Assembly: GCF_024323335.1 (NCBI RefSeq)
Contig: NC_066581.1
Location: 343,792,399 to 343,856,398, forward strand
Reading direction: 5' to 3'
Length of the DNA stretch: 64,000 bases
Source of the DNA: Lathyrus oleraceus
Taxonomy: Eukaryota > Streptophyta > Magnoliopsida > Fabales > Fabaceae
The position numbers were made by a program, and so were the translations under genes. This document shows, in pieces, positions 36,101 through 47,115 of this stretch. A model generated the notes under the pieces. It saw only the letters and a program-made list of their open reading frames with translations, made no database searches and was not told the origin of the DNA. Position 1 is the stretch's first letter; each line of letters starts with the position of its first letter.

Positions 36101-36513
36101 TTTCTCAGCTCAAGGAATTGATCGTTCATTGCATCCATTTTCTCATGAACATCTGAGCCCTCAGACGCTTCAGAGTGATAAATGGTGTCGTCTACCCTCG
36201 GCATGGTATGCACGACAGGAGGAACGGGAATAGGGACCGGGCTAGATGCCGGCATTTGAGCAAAGGTTGGAGCTGGCAGATCGGGCATGAAGCCAGGAGG
36301 CATCCCCCAAGGAAAACCGGGAGGCATGGCATTTGGCTGCTGGGCACTGACAGGCACCGCTGAAGTAGCTATCTCAGAAATGACTGTCCGCTGAACCGGA
36401 GTTGCTGGTTGAGGAGCAGGCTGATTCTGGGCAGCAAGAAGTTGCTCCATCAGAGCGCCAAGTCTGGCGACTTCATCTCTCAAACTCTGATTCTCTTGTT
36501 CCAACTGCTCCAT
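33199..36513 (-). CDS. Ogre Gag-Pro polyprotein (open)
   Basis: An uninterrupted frame of 1,104 codons from MEQLEQENQSLRDEVARL; the same frame stays open 42 codons further upstream, but this start opens a coiled coil typical of Tat Gag. Residues ~1-29 are the coiled coil, ~30-130 proline/alanine-rich. About 164-330 is the retrotransposon Gag domain (KFKVPDFEKYKGNTCPLAHL, then LSGAALRWYMSL). About 478-495 is a zinc-knuckle-like HCVYHSGAPGHNVENC. About 850-980 is an aspartic protease with the catalytic LVDTGSSLNVLP (D859) and the LLGRPWIHEAGA flap-side block. Gag packages the RNA and protease matures the particle. No stop or frameshift is seen, in contrast to the lost pol. Confidence 0.9.
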   Translation of the reverse strand: MEQLEQENQSLRDEVARLGALMEQLLAAQNQPAPQPATPVQRTVISEIATSAVPVSAQQPNAMPPGFPWGMPPGFMPDLPAPTFAQMPASSPVPIPVPPVVHTMPRVDDTIYHSEASEGSDVHEKMDAMNDQFLELRKELRTLRGKDLFGKSAAELCLVPGVKIPVKFKVPDFEKYKGNTCPLAHLVMYARKMSTQTDNDQLLIHYFQDSLSGAALRWYMSLDSANIRSFNDLGEAFVKQYKYNVDMAPDRDQLRSMSQKDKESFKEYAQRWRELAAQITPPLEEKEMTKIFLKTLGSFYYERMVASAPSDFTEMVNMGMRLEEGVREGRLAKDDGSSSKRYGAFKRKEGEAHAVQSQPKHRRPSVQRKPARHSRHQHQVASVAPVFKDNAQQYQHQQQYPQPQYQQQQSRPQQQAYQPRGSTTNQANVNYDRKKVSFDPIPMSYAELYPSLLERKLVSPRDPPAIPANPQWWYKPDQHCVYHSGAPGHNVENCFPLKNKVQDLMRSGILSFEDSNPNVTRNPLPSHGKSVNMIQEDLGKYKVKYVSHIRQSLVDLHKMLCQHSYLEHNHDKCRVCSVNRLGCDQVRRELQMMLNEGTIEILQNRNVDTVEPEVSVISPVFKLPEPVVIRYNSNKPKASPSLVIKPAGPVPYSSDRAVPFRYNPVAVQDGVEVPLPSTSVTTVADVSGLTRSGRVFSAPAKAPAVPSDTVERPVGSAVNIQNPALDVAKPSSSVPKTPISSGGPSGIVDEESDEMLRLIRKSEYNIVDQLLHTPSKISILSLLLNSEPHRESLQKVLDLAYVDHDVTLEQFDSIVANITACNTLSFCDADLPEEGRDHNMALHISMNCKSDAMSNVLVDTGSSLNVLPKSTLSRLSYQGPPMRQSGVVVKAFDGSRKTVIGEVDLPIKIGPSDFQITFQVMDIHPSYSCLLGRPWIHEAGAVTSTLHQKLKFVKNKKLVVVGGEKALLVSNLSSFSYIDAEDEVGTQFQALSIDKPIEKKSPSFTSYRDAKLAIECGAVAGLGKVLELEDNRSRAGIGFGSGACNEQGLFTSGGFIHTDQPAEEEAAAIIEEEDAEDLNNFVIPGGVCHNWVAVDVPTVIHRSE

Positions 36514-36813
36514 AATTCTGGCGGAGTTGACTCTCGTATAATACCGGTGAGTCAGCTTGTCTTCAAAATAAATGAAGAACAGATGGTTAGAACCGGAAGA
36601 CCAGAAAAATGGGTACCTGTTTATGCAGGAATGATGCATGAAATGCTTTGTGCAAATGCTTTGATTTTCAAGGAACCCTTAGGGTACATTTGCAATATTT
36701 TGAACTTTTTAAACATTTTAACTGCTCATGGAAAATATTTCATTCAAAATATATTGAAACAAAGAAGTACAGCATTCTTTTAAATATTACAAAGAGAAAA
36801 GGTAAATAACATC
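36514..36813 (-). other. Spacer between Ogre ORF1 and Gag-Pro
   Basis: About 300 nt between the ORF1 stop (36814) and the Gag start, AT-rich on the minus strand, with no coding family. How Gag-Pro is translated from a downstream position is not evident. Confidence 0.5.
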
Positions 36814-38262
36814 CTATGGATCCCTATTAGCTCGGGATGCTGGAAGACGAGAAGTGTACAACTTCTTGATCTCTCTCTCATAGGCAGCCTCCATATCAGC
36901 CTTCTCTTTTGCAAGTTGATCATACTTCCTTTTCCAGAATTTGGAAGATTGAGGAAGCAGAGAAGTCCAAGTGTCGTTCGGATCGTCGATCACTCGGTGC
37001 TCGAGAAATTCAATCATATCATCCTTCTCCTTGAGCTGCTGCAGCAATTCCTCTCTCTCGCGGATCCAGGCACGCGAAAGGTCTTCCTCTCTCAACTCCT
37101 CTACACGTTGGGTAGGGAGGGTTGAAGGCCCAGCCACATCCAACAGTGTAGGTCTCGGATGATCATACGGCATCAGGTAGGTAGCAGCCCTCTGTCTGAC
37201 CCAAGAGGTGTAGGGCTCCAAAGCAATGCAGTTCTTTGGACCCAATTCATTCCTACTCTTTATGCGAATATTGCGCCAAGCGCGAACAAATCTGGCTTTC
37301 AGGCCTTGGGGATCTTTACCCTCCTGAAAGAATACACCTTCTAACAGAATGTTATGGGGTTTATCCTTTAGGGGGAACCCAAGCTGACGACGTGCAAGTG
37401 TAGGGTTGTAAGTAATCCCACCACATGTACCAAGAAGAGGCACATTGGGGAATTCACCACAAGAATTAATGATCTGGACGGTATCATACACACGATCATA
37501 CCAGGTGATATCATCATTGGTGAGAGACATGAGTCTCTGAGACCACCGTAGACATCCCTTGTTCTCCTTGAAAGCAACTGTCTGCGGTAAGTGCGAAATA
37601 AACCACTTGTACAGCAGGGGTAAACAGCAGACAATGACTCCTCCATTCTTCATATTCCTCAAATGCAAGGAGACATATGCATCACCCAACAAGGTCGGAA
37701 CCGGATTAAGGACTGAGAAGATCCTAATGGCATTCATGTCGACGAACTTGTCGAAGTTGGGAAATAGCACCAATCCATAGATGAGCAAAACAAATAGAGC
37801 CTCAAAGGCATCCTCACTCATGGCCTTCCCATAAAAGGTAGCTTGGGCAATGAGGAACTCGGAAGGAAAACCCTGAATTCCGCCTTTGGTAGTCAGATTA
37901 GCTCTAATCAGATCTTCATCTATGTGCAACAAGCTGGAAATCTCTCGAGCAGACAGAATACTCTCTAGGCCACTGAACGGCACCTGATCCAGAATCGGAA
38001 TCCCAATGAGGTGAGAGTATTCTTCCAAGGTTGGCAACAACTGGAAGTCCGGGAATAAGAAGCAATGATAGAGCGGATCATAGAACTGAGCAAGAGTGCT
38101 CATCAATCCCTCATCCACTTGAGTAGTTAACAGCGGCAGAAGCTTCCCATATCGAGCCTTGAAACCCAAGGGATCTAATACATACGATGTCAGATTCCTT
38201 AACTCTTTTACATCGGGTTGCTTAAAGCTGTACTTCTTTGTATGCCTTTTCGGTCTTTCCAT
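36814..38262 (-). CDS. Ogre ORF1 protein (open)
   Basis: 482 codons from MERPKRHTKKYSFKQPDVKE; an in-frame ATG 36 codons upstream exists, but the basic MERPKRHTKK start better fits the family. Residues ~10-360 resemble the plant mobile domain / aminotransferase-like family (FYDPLYHCFLFPDFQLLPTL, EEYSHLIGIPI). The C-terminal ~100 residues form a charged coiled coil (EELREEDLSRAWIREREELL, KEKADMEAAYEREIKKL). An ORF upstream of gag is diagnostic for Ogre elements; its function is unknown. The frame is fully open, like Gag-Pro, suggesting recent selection. Confidence 0.88.
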   Translation of the reverse strand: MERPKRHTKKYSFKQPDVKELRNLTSYVLDPLGFKARYGKLLPLLTTQVDEGLMSTLAQFYDPLYHCFLFPDFQLLPTLEEYSHLIGIPILDQVPFSGLESILSAREISSLLHIDEDLIRANLTTKGGIQGFPSEFLIAQATFYGKAMSEDAFEALFVLLIYGLVLFPNFDKFVDMNAIRIFSVLNPVPTLLGDAYVSLHLRNMKNGGVIVCCLPLLYKWFISHLPQTVAFKENKGCLRWSQRLMSLTNDDITWYDRVYDTVQIINSCGEFPNVPLLGTCGGITYNPTLARRQLGFPLKDKPHNILLEGVFFQEGKDPQGLKARFVRAWRNIRIKSRNELGPKNCIALEPYTSWVRQRAATYLMPYDHPRPTLLDVAGPSTLPTQRVEELREEDLSRAWIREREELLQQLKEKDDMIEFLEHRVIDDPNDTWTSLLPQSSKFWKRKYDQLAKEKADMEAAYEREIKKLYTSRLPASRANRDP

Positions 38263-39256
38263 GTCTGAAAATTTTGCAAATAAACCCTTTAAGTTCCTTG
38301 AAAATTTTCTCTTTTGATGACATGAATGCGGATGAATGCGTGAATGTATGAATGCAACAAACACACTCAAGGATCAAACAAAGCACACCAAACAAAGGTC
38401 GTGGGAAAGCTCTATGTATCCCTAATATCAATCATCCATTTTGGTGGATTTAGGTTTTCACCTTATCGACACCCAAGTTCCATTGATATTAACGGTACAT
38501 GAACCGGCTCAAACATTCTTAATATCAACCAGCCGCTTTGATGGATTTTAGGTCTTACCCCTGATCCGGGATCCATTGATATTAACAATGCTTGAACGAC
38601 TCAACCACGAATCACGGGTTTGTTGAGAGTCACGAGCATGGAGTCTCGGTTAAGAACCACCCAAAGGGAGTGTACTAGGGTTTAAACCTGCCAGACATGT
38701 TCTATCAGAGGTTCCCATAATCATCGTTCCATCTTTCGAATATTTTCGGAGGAACGAATACTCGTATTCCAAGAATATTCTCAAGAGAAACTCTTATGAG
38801 TGTAGTATCGCGTAACAATCGCATCAGAACTGACATCTGAACGACCTCCGCACTACGGTCCTAAAAATAGGCCAAGATGGGTTTGGTAAACTAAGGTCCT
38901 TGGCTTCTGCGGAACATGATTGAAAGAATAATGCCTAACCACAAATAACTTGTGTGACATTATTAGTTCAACATGACCTCCACCAAGTGAATGGGCTCGC
39001 AAGTCAACTGGCTAAGGACTACTCCACACCAGTCGACAAGACTATGCCATTCTCCTATCCTAGAGAGCACTCGAGTTCGGGTACAGAACTCATCTCACAG
39101 ATCACCAAAGCAAACAGCAAATGTATATCAAGCAATTCACACATTACAATCAATACAGTCATCCCAAATTGTACAAAAATATGTCAGATAAAGAATAACA
39201 ATATAGCACAACAAGGGTGAAAAGTAGGCAATACCACCAGGGATTCTGGTGAGACC
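38263..39256 (-). other. Ogre 5' leader between primer-binding site and ORF1
   Basis: About 1 kb, no coding family. At 38423-38585 two related ~95-bp units each carry long complementary arms: TAATATCAAT (38423-38432) with ATTGATATTA (38482-38491), and TTAATATCAA (38519-38528) with TTGATATTAA (38576-38585). Such a position is where retroelement packaging or dimerisation signals lie (inference). Confidence 0.6.
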
Positions 39257-39274
39257 TCCCCAGCAGAGTCGCCA
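39257..39274 (-). promoter_or_regulatory. Ogre primer-binding site (tRNA-Arg type)
   Basis: Minus strand TGGCGACTCTGCTGGGGA, six bases inside the 5' LTR. This form is known in Ogre elements, which use tRNA-Arg as primer. Confidence 0.8.
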
Positions 39275-39280
39275 CTTTTC

Positions 39281-42200
39281 TGTAGCGGTGTATTCGTCGC
39301 TATATGATCTATCAATTAAATCATAAGCTATGAGATACATTGAAATTTCGAGTCGCCACCGCACTTTTATTTATCCAAAGGATTGGCTAAAAAGCGAACA
39401 AAAGCCTAAGAAGTTTTACACGTAGAAAACTAATAAAAAGATCAGAGAGTCTGGGTAAGGGGTAAATTACGCAATGGGAAGGTGTTAGGCACCCACTACG
39501 TCCTAGGTACTCCTAGGGAGCCCTTTTCACACTTGTTATGCAAAAATTATTATTTGTTATGACATAAAGATTGTGCAAACATGATTGGGATGATGAGAAA
39601 AGAATATACAAGTTTTATTGGTTATTGGGTTCGAACGGATGAACCCGTTGCCTACGTACCTTCCATCAAAGGTAAGGATCAGAACGCCGTAGTTCGGCTA
39701 AAAGATTTCCAAAAGTGGGTTAGGTTCAATTTTAAACACAAACCCTAGGTCTTACGTTATCCACGGGAGAAAACTCAACCTTATACAAACAACAACGTCC
39801 ACCATGTGAGAACAGCTTCAACTTGCCAGGGAGGGGTTAACCCTATAATAGACAAGGAAGGCTTACAATTCAATCACTAAGGACAGAAGGTGAGATTAAC
39901 ATCAACCACTCAGATAAATCAAACCTATAGCTCATGTATGAAAAGATTAATGGACAAAGCCAAAACAAGTGAATGGGTGAAGTTACTGATTATGATTATG
40001 AAAATGAAGTCAAAGTATGATTAAGATCAATTCAAATAAGTATTATGAAATGAAGTTTGGAAAAAGGTCAAGGACTTGAGTCCAGGTTTTTAGTTAGAAA
40101 ACATGAAGATGTTTGCACAACACTTATGCCAAATTTGAAAAGTATAGTGTGAAAAGGTTTAGGACATAATGAATGATGGATGGATGGATGGATAGTAAAA
40201 CTTCTTAGAAGGTTCACTTCTTGAAATCATATGGGAGATGATTCAAGTGTGTCCTTTGGAATGGCAATTAATAATAACAAACAAGCAAAGCAAAAGAAAA
40301 GCGGATATCGGATGCCAATCACTGGTCTTATACCAATCTCCTAAAACAAAACGGGATATCAGAGGCCACTCAATGGACTTACACTAATCTCCACAGGCAC
40401 AGAAATAAAAGCGGATACCGGATACCAATAAATGGATTTACACCAGTCTCCTAAAATAGAACAGGATATCAGATGCCACTCAATGGACTTACACTAATCT
40501 CCACAGAAGAAAACAAGAAATGGGATATGAAATGTGGAAGTCAACTGCCAATCTGTCTGGACTTAGGTTAACCCCAGTATGGTCCTAGGAAATCCAATGC
40601 CACATCACTGGGACTTATAATGGATCCTCGCATACAAGAACAAAAGCAACAATATGATCACAGGAATGCAAATGCCAACTCACAGGGACTTATAATTGCA
40701 ACCTCTCATACAAACAGATGAAACAAACTATGATCACAGGAAAGCAGATGCCAACTTACAGGGACTTATAACTGCAACCTCACATACAAAACCAAACAGA
40801 TCAAATTATGATCACAGGATAACAGATGCCAACTTACAGGGACTTATAACTGTATCCTCACATACTAACAGATAACAGAAGATATGAGTGACCAATGAGG
40901 TCTTACACTCTATCCTTCCATATCACAGGAGCAAATGCCAAAGCAATGGACTTACAATTGTCCTCAATGGACAAACAACAATAACAAAAGTCACACAGAC
41001 AAATGATATGATCATGCACTAATGGCAATTGATGATGATGATAAATGCATAACATACAGGCAAGCAAATGCACATGAAGCAATCAATCAAACAATGAGTA
41101 TCAAACAGCACACTCTATAGCCAAACAATGGGGGGCTCACACAAGAGGGTTTGACTTTTGAAAGTCCACTGTAATAGGTAAAGGTCGCTCTTAACCTTGC
41201 CATTGAGAGGCTAAGGTGAAGCAGATGAATAGGAGATGAGGGGTGTGCCTCATTGCTTCAATCTCATATCAGAGAGAGCATCAAATAGAAAGTGTGGGAG
41301 TTCAGAAAGTAGGAACTCTCTCCACATTATTGACTCGATTAGATCTTGGGTTTTTATCTCAATGCTCAACCATGTAATGGGAGCAAATAGAGGACACACT
41401 GAATAGTGGGGGATAGATTGCTTATCCCTACCTTCCACCAATTGCCTTACTTGAAGGACTTTTCCTGCTTGGGACAAATATAAACAAACACAGGCATTGC
41501 CTCTTAAGGAGGACTTCAGACAGTTTGCCCGGTCAAATAACAGACCGGGTCTCCAGACTACATGAAGAAGAAGTATTTATACCTCAAAGCAAATGCTAAA
41601 AAGCAAAGCAAGCAATCAAGTTCAAAGAACTTAGGCAACTAAAGTACCTGAAAAAGTCAAACCAATTAGTAAACAGTTCAACAATTAAAAACAAAGAGAA
41701 ATGAACCAAAAGTCAACCACAGAGGGACCAATTGTGCAAGGCACAAAGACTCAAGCATATGAGTCACCTACAAAACAAATGTTAGCACATGATAAACAAA
41801 CCAACTCAATCAAAATTGAAAGGTCTTTGGGGCATTGGTGTTCAACCTGAAACAGATGAACTCAACATAAGCTCAGAAGACCACTAGGACTAGCCTAGGG
41901 TCAAAGATGAAAGAAAAAGTCAAGGCAGCAAGGAAAAGTCAACCCAAACCAAGTCTAAACATTCAAGAAGCATTCTCAATTGGATTCATAATTATATCAT
42001 GCATCATGGTCATTTCATATGCAAAAGGATGCAAAGCATGGCAAGAGAAGCATACAAAAGTCAACAGCAAAGACTTCATTCAAAAGTCAACTCAAACAAT
42101 CTCAAAAATTATGAAATAAATCACACTCAATCCTAACATCTAACATGGTATACATGTCAAATTTCATGGCATTTGGATGAGAGGAAGGCAGTCAAGTAAA

Positions 42201-45200
42201 ATCATGAAGTCAAACCAAATTCAAGTAAGCATGTTGAAAGTCAACAAACATGGGTCAACTTCAAAAAAATCATATCAATTTGAAAACAGAATAGAAATGA
42301 ATGAGATTAACACCAATGCAAAACTTGAGATGTCTAATCATCACATATGAAATTTCAAGGTCATACAATAAGATTTGAGAATTTCACAAAAGATTTGGCA
42401 AGGCATGGCACAAAAAGTCAACAAATGACCAAGTATGGAAGAAAATTCTCAATCAAATGGAAAACAGCAAGATTAATTCCAAGAAAATTCACATACAAAC
42501 TAGACATACAAAGGATGGTTCATGCAAAATTTGGGGTCAATTGGATAAGAGGGAGCATGTGAACAAAAATTGGGAAAATGCATATCATGGTATAGCACCA
42601 AATGTAACACATAACTTCAAAAAATCATAACTCTCAATCCACAAATGATAAATGCACAAACTTTATATGGAAACAAAGGTCATTGTGTCTAGTTTCACCA
42701 CAAAAAATTTCAAAGGCAATGGATGCAACATGACAATTTCACAAAAGATTTGGCACAAAGTATCATTTTGGCATACATGTTGAAAAATCATTTATCATTT
42801 AAAATCCAGAACATGGAAAATTAATTAAAATTCACCATAAAATAGAGGACACAATTGTGATCATGATGGAAAAAATTTCATAATTTTTGGATGAAATTTG
42901 AATAAAAAATGAATTGTTTAAGTTGAGTGAAATAATGAAGCAAGATGAACAAAATGGCATGGCAATGTGGTCAAAGCAAAGTCAACCGATGGCAAACTTG
43001 TAATTCCGGGCTCATTAACCTAAACTACTGCGTTTTGGGGAAAGAAATGAGATGTTCCTATTGGCTCCCAGCCAATGGAACAGTGGACACGGCCAATGAG
43101 CTCATTTTTTCTGGTTTTTCAAAACCCTAGGGTTTCTAACACAGCATGGCATTCATGAGATTTTCTTGGCAGCTCAAAAACAGCAAAACAGCAGGGCATT
43201 CATGTTCAAGCATTCAGCATTATATACAACAGCATAGCAGAATTATGGACAAAGTAATTGGTTTAAATAACAGCAGCAACAACATCATCACCTCATGCTC
43301 ATAATCATCAACTAACACTTGAAACAAGCAAATCACACAACAGCAGGGCAACATGTTTCACATGGATTTTCTGGTCATGATGTTTAAAACAACAGCACAC
43401 ATTCATGTCCTTCATGCAAACACCTCATGAACAACAAACTAACAATAATCAATAAAATTATGGGAAATCCTGGGCAGCTCATAAGTTTGGGGCAGCAGCA
43501 GCATTTGCTCATCATCATCATGTTATCAAACAAAACAAACAACAGCCAATGTTCATGCAACATTAAGGTGGTAGCATTGTTATTCCTGACATGAACAACA
43601 AAACAAACACAAGCAGGAAAAGTTATGGGCATGGTTTCCTAGACTGCAGCAAGTAATCATCATCCAAGTCCATCATTAAAATCAACAGGTTTTGAGCAAA
43701 AGCACTCAATGGCAAGGCATATGTACCTATGTAACATCATGACACCAATACGCAAAACATAAACCAAGTGGATTTCTAGGAAAGTTCGAAACAGCAGCAG
43801 AGCATATCCATCATCAACATGTAATCATCAAAAACAACAGCACTCATTATGTTTCACATGGATTTTCTGGAAGAAAGTATAAGGGGTGCAAAACAGCAAC
43901 AGTATTCATCATTATCATCAAGCAAACAACAGGAAAAAACTCAGTATGCTTCATGTCATAAACACCAAAACAACACAATCATGAACATTTCTAGGCAGGG
44001 TTCTCTAAGCTGCAGCAAGCATATTCATCATCAACAATGTTCATCAAAAACAACAGCAAACAAACAGCATACAATATATTTCGCATGGATTCTCTAAGCA
44101 TGCACACAAGGCTTCAAACAGTGGGGCATAATCAGCATGGCAGCTTCATGGTATCTCCAACATCAAAATAGAATTCGACCACCACACAACCAACATGGTG
44201 TTGGTGCAGGCAACAATGTTTAGCAGCAAAACACACATAAACATAAGAATTCTCTGGACAGAACATCAGGTTTAAACAGCAGCATTGGCATTCAGCATTC
44301 AAACCTATGTAACTTCATGCAATTGATCAAAATGAAGTCCAACAAACAAACTCAAAACAGCAGGGCAATGCATCAAGTTCATCATTCAAACAGCACCAGC
44401 TCCAAACAGCATACAGTGAAACAAATGATACTCAGGCAATCACCATTCAAACAAACAAAACACAAGAAACTTAAATTTCTGGAAATGAACTTAGGATTCT
44501 AAAACCTAACAGCATTCATCTTCATTATTCAAGCATCAATCACCAAATCATGAACAACAGCATACATCATATTCATGAGATTTCCTTGGCAACTTAAGGC
44601 AGCAAAACAGCAGGGATACACATCATCTTCAGCACAGCAGTAACAAATGATCATGCAAATACCAATAACACAGCAGGGCATAGCATAGCATTGGCTCTCA
44701 CACAACTAAAACAATAGTAAGCCACTAAATTCATGTAGGCTTCTGGAAGACTAGGGTTTAAACAGCAGCCTGCATAAACTCATCTCATGCTTAATCAACA
44801 TCAAAGAAAACAAAAATCACTTAGCAGGGTAAGCAGCATCAATTTCATGTTTATGATTCATCAACATCCAACAAGTTTCAAGCACAAACACACAATGTCA
44901 TGGCATAGAGACCATCAAGCAACATCAACCATCCACCAAACAAGCATTAACAGTGAGAAACTCTGGACAGGATTAGGGTTTTAAGGTAACAGCATGATCA
45001 TCATTTTCATGTAAGCAGGAAAATCAAAATGCTCAGAACTCAAAATTAATTGCACCAATAGCATCATTAAACATCAGACAGCACAAATATGGTGTCCAAA
45101 TTCATTAAGTCAACCCCAGCAAAACAAATCGGGCAAAAGTTCATGAACACAAAAAGAATGAAATCCAATTTTCTCTCAACAGAATCAAACATTTAGCATG

Positions 45201-47110
45201 ACATAAGTTGCAATAGACTCATCATGGCAAGGATTAGGCATGGCATAGCATGGTTTGATGAAAAGGGAGGGTCGGGCACTTACTTGTTTTGGAAGAAAAA
45301 CGAGCTGCAGTGTTGGTTTGGTGGCTGCAAGCTCAAATAGAAGTCCACTATGCTTTGGAATGAAGAAAACTTGAAGAAACTTCAGCTCAAACTTGCTTGA
45401 CCATTCCAAATCTCGATTTCACCATGGTAAGAGCTTGAAGAAAAACAGAACGAATCCCTCACTTCCAGTTGGTATTTTCCACTTGGAATGAGCTTGCAAT
45501 GATGATGGATGATGAAGGAAACAAAGGGAAAACTCGAAGGTTTTGGAAATTTGGCAGAAAAATCTCAAATGCACAAAATGCAAGAGTGAGAGAAAACTCT
45601 TTTTTCTGTGATGGCTGCTCTAAACTAGGGTTTGTTTGGACAGAAAAACCTTTATATATCACCTGTTTAACATCACTTAATTAAATGGTAAGCTGGTTTT
45701 GTGTGTAATGATGCATTTTGCAAATTGCTAAGTGTGAGCAAATGGAAGTGGAGGTGTGTTTTTGCTGCGAATGGGCCTTGGTACAGACAGCAAATGGCCA
45801 AACAAAATGCTGTTTGTGGTCTGCACCTCAATTGTTAACATGTACTTGCTTATTGAAACCAAATGTACAAATTGCCAAGTTGGTGCATAAGTGGAAATGG
45901 AGGTATGTTTGCTGCTTGAGTGGGCTGTGAAATGTTGCAGAAAGACCAACATAATTGCTGCTTTTGGTCTGCTTTTGAATGCTGTCCTTGCTTGTACTCT
46001 TATAAAGCCAAATGCACAATTTTGCCAACTTTGCATTTTGATCCAAAATGTAGTAGAATGATGGTGTAGACATGATTTAAGGCTTGAGACAAGTCACAAA
46101 TGTGGTTTAACACATTTCCCAATTGGCAAAATGATGAAAAAGTCCATAAATCAAAAAGTCAACTGTGAGTCAAACTTTGATTTTTAAAGGAAAAGGTCCA
46201 AAAATGCCATTTTGAATGGTAAGGTTTTAGGTCATGAAATTTATATTTTTGGAAAGAGGATGAAAAATGTGGTTTGTAGGAAAAAACCCCACCAAATTTG
46301 GCCTTATGGTTTGAGAGATATGGCTTGTTGAAGTTCAAAAATTGGTGAAAATGATTTGATCATATCTTGACAACCTCACATGGGATTTGAGAGTTCTTGG
46401 ACTTTTTGAAAATGGGAGAACAAGATCTTCAACTTTCATGTTGGGCAAAAATTCATTTGAAGCTTGTATCATGATGTAAGTTTAAGATCAAGAAGTTTCC
46501 ATTTTTGGCAGTTGAAATTACAGGTCCACTTTCTATTTCTGGAAAATTTCTGATTTGACTTGATTTTCTTCCATGATGAGGTTGAACATGATAGATGAGG
46601 CTTATACAAGCATGAATGAACTCCTTCAGATCAATTCTATCCATCAAATTCTTGATTAAATCAACAGTTGACCAAGGTTGACTTTTCTAGGGTTTTGGAC
46701 TGATTGAACTTCTTCTGATGAATTCCAAACCCTGATTCCTTGAGAACTTGACTTCAAATGATGTCTCAAGATGTATGAACTTGTGATTACTGATCATGGT
46801 GCCCAAATTCTGCAAGAATGGCCACCATCCATTGCTTTGACTGATCAATGACTGACTTTGACCTAATTGCTGATGATTGCTTCAACTGCAAGCAACAAGG
46901 TTAGACTGACAATATTTTTGTACTTTTTGAATGATAAACATATGAAAGGCAAAGATATATAAATGCAAAGTATGCTTGGTGATCAAGAAACAAACCTACA
47001 AGGCAATCTACCCACTAGGAGGGAAGCAAAGGCATGCAATGATCCTTGAGGCCATGATATGATATGATATGGGCCATGAGGGATCTTAGGGCCAAAATTG
47101 GGGTCTTACA
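39281..47110 (-). repeat. Ogre LTR, right copy (5' LTR in element orientation)
   Basis: 7,830 bp, offset exactly 19,573 from the left copy throughout. It would drive transcription of the element leftwards. A likely TATA box lies at 45651-45658, so U3 would be about 1.5 kb and the transcribed LTR part over 6 kb. Confidence 0.95.
45651..45658 (-). promoter_or_regulatory. Candidate TATA box of the Ogre 5' LTR
   Basis: Minus strand GTGATATATAAAGG, followed ~30 bases later by a CT/CA-rich leader (AAACAAACCCTAG, then TTTTCTCTCACTC). The twin is at 26078-26085 in the left LTR. Confidence 0.5.
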
Positions 47111-47115
47111 GAAAC
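47111..47115. repeat. 5-bp target-site duplication of the Ogre (right)
   Basis: GAAAC, second copy of 19703-19707; it begins the resumed copia LTR. Confidence 0.93.

Larger units (their letters stand above)
19708..47110 (-). mobile_element. Ogre-type Ty3/gypsy retrotransposon, 27.4 kb, pol-deleted
   Basis: Two 7,830-bp LTRs with TG...CA ends bound an 11.7-kb interior on the minus strand. In element order the interior holds: a tRNA-Arg-type primer-binding site, ORF1, Gag-Pro, a short intron-like gap, a stub before reverse transcriptase, an integrase C-terminus, a long repeat-rich 3' region and a polypurine tract. The extra ORF1 before gag, the Gag-Pro/RT gap, the primer site and the giant size identify the Ogre branch of the Tat clade. 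Reverse transcriptase, RNase H and the integrase core are missing, so it must rely on other Ogres. Near-identical LTRs and an exact GAAAC duplication show very recent insertion. Confidence 0.93.

Noticed and set aside
34412..37780. Plus-strand frames over ORF1 and Gag-Pro
   Set aside because: Antisense shadows of long, conserved minus-strand frames.
19708..47110. The two 7.8-kb identical blocks as a segmental duplication or assembly artefact
   Set aside because: They have TG...CA ends, a polypurine tract and a primer-binding site at the right inner edges, and one exact GAAAC duplication outside; they are LTRs. Three scattered differences argue against a duplicated contig piece.
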